Shown piece after piece: positions 1-10,216 of a stretch of DNA of 64,000 bases. The stretch covers positions 5,825,077-5,889,076 of the forward strand of contig CM018035.1 in NCBI GenBank assembly GCA_008638375.1, given 5' to 3'. A program made the translations under genes and the position numbers. The DNA comes from Nyssa sinensis (lineage: Eukaryota; Streptophyta; Magnoliopsida; Cornales; Nyssaceae). Below the pieces are notes generated by a model that saw nothing but the letters and a program-made list of their open reading frames with translations, had not been told where the DNA came from and made no database searches. The stretch's first letter is position 1. The number at the start of each line of letters is the position of its first letter.

Positions 1-914
1 CCCCAAATTTCATTTTGTTTCAATTTTATCTGAACCCCGAATTTTTGTTTCTTGATTGAATTAATTGACGCACCAAAACTATGTTCTCCTGCAATTCTAT
101 CTTATTCAGTTTTATATATATTGTGCATTCTTAGGTGTTCGATACTTTTCTGTTTGAGTGATTGTCAAGATCATCCATCTTCTTCTTTTTTTGTTGTATT
201 TTTCTGTAATTGGTTTGTTAATCTTTTTTACTTGGTTCACGAGAGGAAAGACTCATTTGTTTGCACCCACATCGATACAGTTAAACTAGATAGCTAGTGG
301 GTCCTTTTCTTTTTCAATTGCACCTTTGAGCGCTCATGCTCTGGGCATAGAGCGGAGAGATTTAAGCGAGCTAATAGCGAGTGGATTCCCCCCCCCCCCC
401 CCCCTTCCTTTCTTTATTCTTGCAGTAAAGCTGAACATGTTTACTCTGCTTGCACAGATTATTGCTCTGGGTGATTTGTATGTTGTTTGTTGATTAATAT
501 TTTCCTTTTAGGATTTTGTTTTTCCTCTTTTGTTGGGATTAAAACATTGCCTTTTCTTTTCTTTTTGTCTTTTGGAGGTGAGATTATAGTTGTTTTCCCC
601 ATTTCTAGTTATTTGAGAAAATTGTTTAGTGTTGGATCATAAGGGTTTCCATGGATCTAATTGTGCAGCTGTTAAGTTTGAAGGAGGGCATAATACAGAG
701 AGAATCTTGTGTATGCAATTATTATAATGTGATCAAAACTTGTTTGTTGGCACAATACTCAATGAAAACTAGCAAATTCATGGGTCAATGACAAATTGGA
801 ATATTGAATAAGTTGGTTTTTCATTAGTTTTTTGCTAACTTCCTCCCATCTATGATGCTGACGAAATGGAATAACTTTCTTTCATTTTATTTGTTATTCA
901 GATTTGAACTAATA
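1..914 (+). promoter_or_regulatory. Upstream and 5' leader region of the RING-finger gene
   Basis: T-rich sequence with no convincing coding frame. A polypyrimidine tract ends in a splice acceptor (TTATTCAG) at about 901, 13 bases before the ATG at 915. The 5' UTR therefore probably has an intron, but I cannot place its donor or the transcription start. A run of about 17 C lies at 388-404. The small open frame at 52-297 has no recognisable content. Confidence 0.4.
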
Positions 915-3900
915 ATGGCAAGTGTCAAACCAAACAATGAGGAGAACCCACTAGCCTCTACTTCGCCTTTAAAGAATGATGAATTTGGATTAATTGTTAG
1001 GCAGAATGAAGCTGCTGAATGTACTGGGATTTTTCATTATGGTAATGGTGCAGAAACTGACCCTATGTCCTTTCCGTATATGCCACTGCCAGTTGCTCCT
1101 TTTACTTGGCAAAACATGCATGGTACACATCAGTCTTGTGCGGATGATATTATTGAGACTGGTGACAATTTGATGGCTGATTTAACCCTTCTCAATAACT
1201 TTCAAAATTCCCAGAATGACCCACATTCCATAAATATCAGAAGTAACATACCCAACCTATGTTGGCCAGAGACAGATTTTCCATTTTATGAGGGCAACAT
1301 GAAAGGGGTATGGTCATCACACACACAAGATAATATTGTGACTGCTGATAATGTGATCAAAAGTGCTGCTCATTTTGATAACTTTCAGAATCCTCAGGTT
1401 AACAGAACTTTCATGCCGATCAAAGGTAATGGAGGTTTTCAAACAACCAGACAGGGTGAAGAAGCAAATAGTAGTAATATTCACAGGCCACAGATCGATA
1501 GAAATTTCGTTAGCTTAGGAGGTAGGACACCTATGTTGTACCATACCCAGAACAGTGGAGAAATTGGTGTTGATAACAGTGTCTGCTCTCCTGAAATTTT
1601 TGATGGGAGTTTTCTGACCCTTGGGATTGGAGGTAAGATGGAAGCTAGATCTAAATTTGATCTCAACAGTAGACAGAGTACTAAGAAATCAGATGAAATT
1701 GGTTCTTCCCAGTTAAATACTTCACATATTCAACAAGCCACTAGAAGTTCCTCAAATATAGGACCAAAACTTAGCTGCTGGATTTTCAAGTTTGCATAAT
1801 AATAATGTTGGTGGATTTTCAGGTCTGGTGCAAAATGTGGCTGCCTGGACCACATCTAACAATGATGTTGGAGTTTTGTGTGGTAGTACTGGTCTGACTT
1901 CAAGCCCCTTCCATGCTTTACAAAAACCACAAGTTGAAATGCAACATTATTTTCCTATGCCTAGCAATAAGAAATTAGGTTTTGTAGGTAACAGGGATGC
2001 AAGATATGCAAATTTAGGTCCTTATAGAGGCTTTGTAGATGATCTGGCTGCATCTTCAGGACCATTTAGTAACAGCTCCACTGGGTTGGCTTCAGAGCCT
2101 GCTAAACTCACACAGATCACTCCTCAACCAACTTCTGACCAAGTTCAGATATGTCAAACGAAAACTGTCCAGAACTTCTCAACAGAGTCTTCCAAGGGTC
2201 GTCCGTTTGTCAGGATCAAAGGAAGATCCACCAGGCAAGATCATTCAGGTAAGCAATGCTAATTATTCTCACCCACTCTCTATATGAATGTAAGTTATGA
2301 AACTATTTAGTTTATAGTCTTCAATGTTTTCCTCGAAGCTTATTACATGATGGAGCTTGAAAGTTTCTACTTGTGTGTGTAAGCAGTAAGCACAATAAGT
2401 CATACGTTTGCATCCTTTTCTACTTCCCAGACAATGATGAGCAAGCTCCTGTCTGAATTTTGTTAGCTCTAGTGTGTTGCATGAGAAGACCGAAGCACAA
2501 AACTTGAATTTATTCTTTATTACCAACCAGTTGCCTCTGTTGCTTCATTGTGCATTATATTTTCGCCATCTGCTTAGATATGTTGGTATTAGTCTTGCAA
2601 ATCCGCAATATCTTACTTGACTTGGTGTAACAACATTAACATGCTCCTTGGAATGTCTTAGAGCCTCATTTTAGTGCCTACAGCAGAATGATAATTTAAA
2701 GTCATTATATAATCCTGAATTAGTCACTAGTACTACTGTCCTTGTTATTGGTAGAAACTAGAGGAAGCACATACAATCGCGTGTTCCTTCCCTCATTGTT
2801 TTTTTTTCTTTGGAAAATTCAGTTATTTGTACTTTTAAGTTTTCTCTACTTTTTTCTTACATTGCCAAGTGGTATTTGTTTAGAGATAATTTATTGTAGA
2901 CCAAAACTACATGCATATCAAAATTGCAAGTCCAATCCCCAGTGTTCCCTTAATAATCAAATAATGTATGATGAGAGGGTAGTTTAGTTTTCTAATACTT
3001 GCATTTTGATCTCCATCTAGTTCTTTCTTGAAGATCGGCTAATTTTACCCATCCTTAAAAAATTCATTGTGATTTGCAAATTTAGCCGCATTAAATTTAG
3101 AACCAGGATGTGTTTTAGTGATGCCACTGTTAAACAATCAAGATGGGAATATCAAAATGTTAAGATGTTAACTTATTGATTGAAATTAAAAAAAAAGATG
3201 GGTATTTTTAGGATCCTAATAGATCTCTTATCATATTTTAGGAAATGATTGGTAAACCATGTAGGAGAAAGCTGGTGTAAACTATAAGAAGAACATTGAA
3301 TTTGCAGTTTGTTAATAGATTTGTCAGCCATCTTACATATATCCTTGGGTTTCCTGATCATTAGATGAGATGATGTAGAGCTCACAACCTTGTGTTTGTA
3401 GTGTACTAAATCATGCAATGAAATCTCAGAATATTTATCCACTTGTTCCTTTGTGCAAGAAAGAGTTGAATATCCCTTGGGAGAAGACTGACTTTATACT
3501 TTTATAGTTAAAATGCTATCTAATTACTTCTCCATATAGTTCGTGGGTTGTAAATTCTTATTATTGATGTAGCTTCACCAGTGAAAAGGATAACAAATGT
3601 GTTCTTATGTTTACTTTCTGCTGCCAGAGAAATCTCTCATCTGGTGATTTTGCTAATTGAAAACTCTGAAAGACTTTATTGATTCTCCCGATCAAGTTTA
3701 AGGAGCATTCGTGTTCTTATATGAAATTGACCAATCTATTATCCTCTTGGAACTTTAAGGATAATTTTTGCATCTTTTATATTTTTGGTGTAAAGAGGAG
3801 TTTCCTTTGAATATGGACACCTTTATAGATTTTTTGGAGGGATTTAAGGCTTTGATTTTTGTGGCCTTTCCCTTTTTGTAATCACAGGTTTGCCCCCCTT

Positions 3901-6900
3901 GGGCACCTTGTTTATAATATAGAGTTACTTTTACCAATAAGAACAAAAAAAAAAAAAATCTGATGAGTTCCTGGTTGCGTGTTGAGTTAAAGAAGATTCT
4001 GCATTCAAAAGATACTCCATCTCTTAAGCACAGTATATTGGCGGGTATAGGCAGCAAAGGCTACCAGTACTAGGGACACGCATGCCTGTGTTGTGGGCTA
4101 ATATTTTAATACACATGGTACAACAACCAAGACAGGCACATATTCTTTGTTGAACCATTAACTGTACTGGCTGGCATGGGCAGGAAAGGCTATCAGTATG
4201 GACATAGATGCTAGTGGTGTTGACCAATATTTTAATATTTGAATCTATGGTGCAACAGCACAGACACATTCTCTTTTTGAATCATTCAGTCAATCATATT
4301 CGTGAACTTCTCATTTCAACTCTCAGGATATTTGATCAAGAATATTATCATCTTGCCTAAACTTCCGTAGAACATTTATTGGGTTCTTGGGTGTCGATGT
4401 TTGGACAAGTGCTGAACATGCAATACTGAAAAGTGGATCTCTTTTTAGGGACTGTGCTCCATGTTGATAAAACCATCAACAACATTTAGAATACACTCTT
4501 AAGCCAAAGAATGAACATAAATCTGACAATCTTAATTAATTTTTATGAAAGGGCCTGTGGGAGCTATTTGAGATTGTTAATAACATGGAAAAGATGACAT
4601 ACATGCTGAATAGGATGAGAAAAAAAGAGAAAGCAATAGGGCAATCCTTGTCAGGGTCTCATATAAGATATATGTCTTACAGATCTAGCTAATAATGTGG
4701 TCACCGATAAGTAAAGGGCATGAAATTAAGGGGATAGTAATCATAACAGTTATAAGATGGAAGCTTCACGATCAATCCCGTATTCTTAGGTAAAGCTAAG
4801 AATTGCTGTAGATCTATGTAAGGCTTAATTGCACAATGGTGCGAGTATTTTATGAACCTGTTTGGACTTAATTGTTATTTTCTTTAGGAAGAAGAATAAG
4901 ACCTCATCTGTTGTTCCCCATCTTACTTGTTGCTGCATGTGTAAGGGGGAGCTAGAGACAGTTGACCATCTTTTTCTCCATTGTTCAGTGGTGAGGGATG
5001 TGTGGAATATATGCTCATCTTTGTTCGGTTATCAATGAGTGATGCCTGCTACCCTACGAGAGTGTTACTTAATTGGAGAGGAGGCCGGATTAGAAAGGAG
5101 CAGCGCGGATTGTTTGGAGAATGGCTCCCATTTGCTTAATTTGGTGTATTTGGGGGGAGCGTAATAGGAAATTTTTTGAGGATGACTGCCTCTTTTTTGG
5201 TTCAAGGATAATTTTTTTTTGGGCATATTCTTCATTTTTTTTGGTCAATGAGAACTATTATTTGTATGTAAAAACACTTTAGTGGATTCTTTGAGGTTCT
5301 TAATGCTTTAATTGTATGGCCTTTCATTTTAGTTACATGTACAAGTCCTTCAACTTTTATAGAGTGCAACCACTAGATTTAGTGTTATTTTCCTTCGTAA
5401 TATAATTGATTACTATTATGAGGAGTACGGAAATCAAAATTTTGTTGTCTGGTAAGCAGTACACTATGAATTGAATATTTGCTGGTCAACAACTTCTTTG
5501 CTGAATTAATCTCATGAACTTTATTTGCAGGGCAGCTATTTTCTGCTCACAATGGTAGTGCTGCTCAGGCTGCTGGGTGTGGTCCGTTTCCCCAGAGGAT
5601 AGAGGTTCAAGTTCCCGAGGGTAGTGCTGCTCAAGCTGCTGGAGGTGGTCTGTTTCCCAAGAGGAGAGGAGTTCAAGTTGCTGAGGGTAGTGATGCTCAA
5701 GCTGCCGAATGCAGACTCTATCAAAATTGGATAGGGGTTCAGACAGCTAGTAAGGGCATCCTCTACATCTAAGATTCCTTTATCATCACATTCTATGATT
5801 TCATTCCAGATAATCACCACTAAAAGATGAAAGAGAAGATGGGCATGACAATGATGACTGGCCCAAGATGATTTTGGATTATTATTATTATTATTAATTG
5901 CTAGTCCAGGAGATAAGTTGGCTGGATTGGATCATCGTGCAAATAGTTTTCATTATTATTATTATTAGTCCAAGAGATAAGTTGGCTGGATTGGTCATCA
6001 TGCAAATAATTTCCATTCATTGGTCTGGTGTCTTTTTTGATAGTTTGTGGTGATTGTTTTCAGGTAAACTAGGTCAACCTCAAGGCAACTTACCTATTCA
6101 GTTTCCCAAAAATTATGCACAACCTGCTTTTGCTGCCGGTATCCACTATTCCACTCCTTTGTTTATAAATAATATATTGTGCATTGTGCAATTTTCTTGT
6201 GGGTAATTGCCTTTTCTTCTTGATACTTCTGACAATTGATTTCATGTAAACTAGGTCAATCTCAACAGAGTGTGCCTTTTCAGTTTCCTATAGATATTTA
6301 TGGACCCTCTTTCACTAATGGTACTCACTATTCAACACCTTGGCTGAATGCTAGAATGAAAACTATTCACTAATGGTACTCACTACTCACTAATGGTAAT
6401 AATCTAGCCTAGGTAATATCTTTGATGATTGCTTTTCAGGCCGATCTCAAGAAGGTGTGCCTGTTCATTTTGCGAAGGATCTTCTTGGACCCACTTCTAC
6501 TACAGGTATTTACTATTCAACACCTTGACCTACACTTTTATTTGAGTTCCAGTGATCCCTTTCTTGTGATTTGGTATTAAGTTTGTTAAATTCACAGGTC
6601 AAGTAATTCCAATTGCAAAAGGTAATTGGCTCTCTCAGGCCTATAATGTTCCTCGTGGACCATCTCTTACAAGGAGTGCGATCCGACCCCTTCCAGTTGC
6701 TCCCCAAGGTCAGTGCAGGAAGATAACAGTTCGACCTTCCGCATGTCCATCTGTGCCATCCCCGCAGGTGACTGCTCCCATTCCTATACCTAAACCTGGT
6801 GCTCCTATTCCTACACCTGCTGCTGCTGCTCAAATAAGATGGCAAGGTATGTGTCGTATGGCCTACACTTATATATGACTTCCAGTGAACCCTTTCTTGT

Positions 6901-8136
6901 GATTGTGGTATCAAGTTTGTTAAATTTACAGGTCACGGAATTCCAGTTACAAAAGGTAATGGGCTCTCTCAGGCTTATAATGTTCCTCATGGACCATCTC
7001 TTAAGAGGAGTGCGATCCGACCCCCTCCGGCTGCTCCCCAAGGTCAGCACAGGAAGACAAGAATTCGACCTTCCGCATGTCCATCTGTGCCATCCCCACA
7101 AGTGACTGCTCCTGCTGCTCCTATTCCTACACCTGCTGCTGCTCCTGCTCATATAAAATGGCAAGGTATGTGTTGTTGCTCCTCCAGATCTCTTGTTTTG
7201 TATATATTTTTTCTTCATTTTCCAAAATCTCCAGATTTTCCTCTATATTTGCTTTGAAACATTTTACTTTCATGTTGTTAACATGTTAAATCCTGAAGCT
7301 GAAATGTCTGACAATGAGATTGTTGGATTATGCACCTTGTTGCAACGAGTTCTATTCTTCTTGAGAAAGCACATTCTCTTTGTTGTGCTGTGGTCATCCT
7401 GTGATGGCCCATTATTAGCCCTGAGGTGTAGTTAGGGGCATGTCTTTCTGTGTTTTATTTATCTTGAGAAAGCACTGGCTCTTTAAAGTGCAACATCAAG
7501 ATTGAATTAAGGATGCGAGTCAGCTGTTTTGAATTGGCTACCCTCGATTCTTAACTGTGGTGTAGTTTTTTGAGGCTTTTAAAGATTATTCTTTCTTTTT
7601 TTTGGGTCCGTTCAACTAGTGTACTCCTGGAACCTGGTTAGCCACAATCAAACCAGTTTTTACATCATGTCTGAGCTTCAGCCTTATTTTCGCAGGGCTT
7701 ATTTACCTTCTGTTCTAAGCTGGATATTGTAGGCTTATCCTGCAGCCACGTTGGCCTCTGGTCCTGCTTGGAACCATGTTTCTCCTGGAAATATGAATCA
7801 TTATATCACAAAGACACGGAAGCCCTTGTGTTTGACTCAAACTGAATACTGTTTTATGCTGTGATGGTATCCTTGCTATAGAAGCAGTGACCATTAGAAG
7901 ATTGTGATTTGCAGGTTTTGATGGACCTCATCGACCAACTGGACAGAAGTGCCTGTTATGTAAGAGGGATCTTTCATTCACATCAGAAGGCCCCTTGTAC
8001 CAGCCGAGTGTTCTTACCAGCTGTTGCTGTTCTTCCATGCGGCCACACCTTTCACGACCATTGCTTGGAGATCATCACTCCAGCAGATCAAGCTAAAAAT
8101 CCTCCATGTCTTCCTTGCGCTGTTGGCGAGATTTAA
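915..8136 (+). CDS. Large plant protein with C-terminal RING finger; two frame breaks
   Basis: Exons by splice signals and phase: 915-2248, 5531-5749, 6073-6138, 6255-6320, 6440-6505, 6598-6846, 6932-7165, 7915-8136. Every internal junction is phase 1. Reading across the two breaks gives about 817 codons. The N-terminal 600 residues are low-complexity (Asn, Ser, Gly, later Pro and Ala) with no domain I recognise. The last exon encodes a RING: CLLC, then LPCGHTFHDHC, then PPCLPC. That points to a possible E3 ubiquitin ligase, but substrate and partners are unknown. Exon 2 is three 22-residue repeats. The next three exons are 66-nt relatives of each other, and exons 6 and 7 are a tandem duplicate pair. 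One extra base near 1771 and one near 8012 break the frame, the second inside the RING. The start at 915 follows a good acceptor. It could be a pseudogene or an intact gene with sequence errors. Confidence 0.72.
4028..4275. repeat. Diverged tandem duplication, about 125 bp x 2
   Basis: Two consecutive segments, about 4028-4150 and 4151-4275, share the same order of blocks: GGCAGCAAAGGCTA / GGCAGGAAAGGCTA, then CAATATTTTAATA-type sequence, then CAGACACATTCT-type sequence. There are many substitutions, so it is an old local duplication inside the intron. Confidence 0.5.
4885..5262 (+). mobile_element. L1-type LINE 3' remnant (zf-RVT region)
   Basis: Conceptual translation contains a C-x2-C pair, then ETVDHLFLHC, and downstream the block MAPICLIWCIWGERNRKFFE. 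This is the zinc-binding domain that follows reverse transcriptase in plant L1 LINEs. Stops and a frame change lie between the blocks, so it is dead. It sits in sense orientation in an intron of the RING gene. No reverse transcriptase or endonuclease region is visible, so it is strongly 5' truncated. Confidence 0.72.
5870..6010. repeat. Tandem 60-bp repeat with ATT microsatellite
   Basis: The block AGATAAGTTGGCTGGATTGG occurs at about 5911 and again at about 5972. Each copy is preceded by an ATT trinucleotide run and AGTCCA(G/A)G, and followed by ATCATCRTGCAAATA. It lies in the intron between exon 2 and the first 66-nt exon. Confidence 0.75.
6073..6505 (+). repeat. Three serially duplicated 66-nt exons
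   Basis: Exons 6073-6138, 6255-6320 and 6440-6505 are each exactly 66 nt and phase 1-1. Each starts GQ/GR and encodes a related 22-residue unit; aligned cores are PIQFP, PFQFP and PVHFA. The flanking introns are similar, with AAACTAG before the acceptors of the first two and a GTAYYYACTATTC-like start after all three. Being symmetric, any copy can be gained, lost or skipped without changing frame. The first copy also has an in-frame alternative acceptor 9 nt upstream, at 6063. Confidence 0.75.
6527..7165 (+). repeat. Tandem duplication of an intron-plus-exon unit (about 320 bp x 2)
   Basis: Copy 1 is 6527-6846 and copy 2 is 6856-7165. Both contain the intron end (CCTACACTT ... TTGTTAAATTYACAG) and an exon, 6598-6846 (83 codons) and 6932-7165 (78 codons). 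The encoded peptides share LSQAYNVP, GPSL, SAIRP and RPSACPSVPSPQVTAP. The length difference lies in the Pro/Ala-rich tail. Both exons are phase 1-1, so the duplication kept the frame. Confidence 0.85.
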
Positions 8137-10216
8137 GTTCATCTCTTCTCTCATTTTTTTGGCAATTTCTGAGAAAAAAAATTGATGCCTAAATTTCTGC
8201 AGCATTTATCAAAAGAGAGGAAGAAAAGGAAAAAAAAAAATGAAAATTTTGGAGTGTTAACCATCAATTGAAATAGGTAAAATTCATATAACTATACATA
8301 CAGAAGGTGAGGGTGATAGTGTGGTCCCAAATTTAGAGAGTAGTTAGGGCTGTGAACGGTGTACATTGTAACCAGACCCATCTGTCAATACAGTGAATTT
8401 GCTAAGCTGGGAGCTTATAACCATTTAATGCTTAAACAAGTGCCATTGAATTCTTCTAGCTTGATCTTTACCGACAGTTTTGTAGTAGTAGTAGTACAAG
8501 ACTGGGCTTGTTTAGCTAGGCAGTGTTTGCTTTTCAAATTTGAATTTCAAGTGATCTAGTGGTTAAAATATAGTACGATCAGATCAATGGTTGAGATTTC
8601 TTTAAGGAATTCATGCAAAAGTCAGCTATGAGGATCGCCAGAGAGACCTTGGTGATGGCCCTTCCAACAATTAAGTTAGAAGATGATTTATTAATAAATG
8701 ATTATGATAACAGAAGAAGAAGATTTATTGATAAGTGATTATTGTAACATAAGTAGTAAAATGAGCTTAGTGATTTATTTGTCATTGTGATAAGATTCTC
8801 AAAAGTGAATCACAAGATTTGGATTTAGATGTGATATACTTGAAGTAGTTATTTCTTTTTTAAGATTCTGAATGAGTTTCAAATTTGATTACATTATACG
8901 AGATAAATGGTTAGCTTAACCTCTAGAACGATTCAAAAATTAAGATCATATTGAATTTATGTTAAGACCTTTGGTCGAATTGGTCTAACGAATTAGTCAA
9001 ACCGATTTGATAGGTCAGTCTCTTAGGGTGTCTATTGTCACATTCAGATCAAATCAGGTTTAGATTGTATGCGTTTTAAATATTCACAGTATCTCAATTT
9101 TAATGATAGGGACATGTTTAGGTAAATTCAATAATATGACATTGCATCATAGAGAGTACATCGAATAATGTGGCTGTTGACAGAAAAAAAAAAATTAATG
9201 TGCTAATGTGACGTAATAAAATTTGAAAAGTCACTATTCTTGTTTGTGTGTCTGTGAACATAAAAATTGGGTTACATTGAGTTGGACTGCTTGGGCTTGC
9301 CTTCTCATACTTCAAAGTAGGCTCTAGGCGGGTTTCTCTCTCTAAGATTACTTTAAGATCCAGCAGTTGAGCTTCCACTGCAGCACCTGATAAATGCATT
9401 ATAAAGGACAGGACCCCCATTAGCAGGTTCTCTTCCCTTGACTCGCCAAATCCAATTAGCTATAATAAAAGGCATTATGCACACAACATTAAGTATGGCG
9501 TGTGTGTATATATATTATACATCTTCATGTATAAATATTATAAGTTTATATGTTTAATCTTGTTGCCACATGCTTAACTTTATGAGGGTGAAAGCAAAAA
9601 AAAGGCCCAAATTCACCCGCAATGACATAGATATATTCGGACTATAAAGACCCGACCCAAAACCAAAAAGGGAAGCCGACATATTCGCGTGTCGCGTGCA
9701 AAGATGCGACGCCAGGGCATATGCTTTCTTTTCACTGCAAACATGGTGTCAATATCGGAATTATGATAGGAATTGGGGGCATTATGGTAATTGGGCGAAA
9801 ACCAAAGAGTAAATGATAATATACAGAATATATAGATTATATATATATGTGTATATTTTTTTATAAGCATACACTCTGAAGCAAGAAGGCAAATGGTGGG
9901 GGCCCACATAGGCATATCACAAAGAGACAACTACCGTTTGTCATAAAATCTGCCACAGAGCTGCCAAATCTCATCCGTCCAAAACCTTGATCTTGATGAT
10001 TCCGTCACCTTAACGACCCCTAATCATTTCTCTCTCCGTCTGACTCTCTCTTTTCCCGAGCAACAACATCAACGGGTCCAACAAGAACAAGGCCGGGGCA
10101 AACAAATTTCACCGCAAGGAAAGCACGCTCTTTCTCTCTCCATCCGTGTATATCTTCTCTCTAGATATAGAACCCTGATGCTTAATTCTTCAAACTGTTA
10201 GGGTCTGGTGGAGGCA
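8137..10216. other. Intergenic region and upstream region of the HDR1-like gene
   Basis: 8137-8600 is probably the 3' UTR and terminator of the RING gene. 8600-10000 is AT-rich with no gene I can support; open frames there are short and composition-driven. 10030-10200 is a pyrimidine-rich leader (repeated CTCTC) just before the ATG at 10217, typical of plant 5' UTRs. I could not fix a TATA box. Confidence 0.4.

Larger units (their letters stand above)
2249..5530 (+). other. 3.3-kb intron of the RING gene
   Basis: Starts CAG|GTAAGC and ends TTTGCAG. It holds an L1-type LINE remnant at 4885-5262. A possible second LINE tail lies at about 3830-3957 (T-rich end, then a run of A). A diverged tandem duplication lies at 4028-4275. 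I see no host coding sequence in the rest. Confidence 0.6.

Noticed and set aside
388..404. Run of 17 C
   Set aside because: A simple homopolymer whose length is unreliable; no further structure around it.
9118..9930. Two minus-strand frames of about 100 codons upstream of the HDR1-like gene
   Set aside because: No motif, no neighbouring splice-compatible exons and poor codon character; likely chance.
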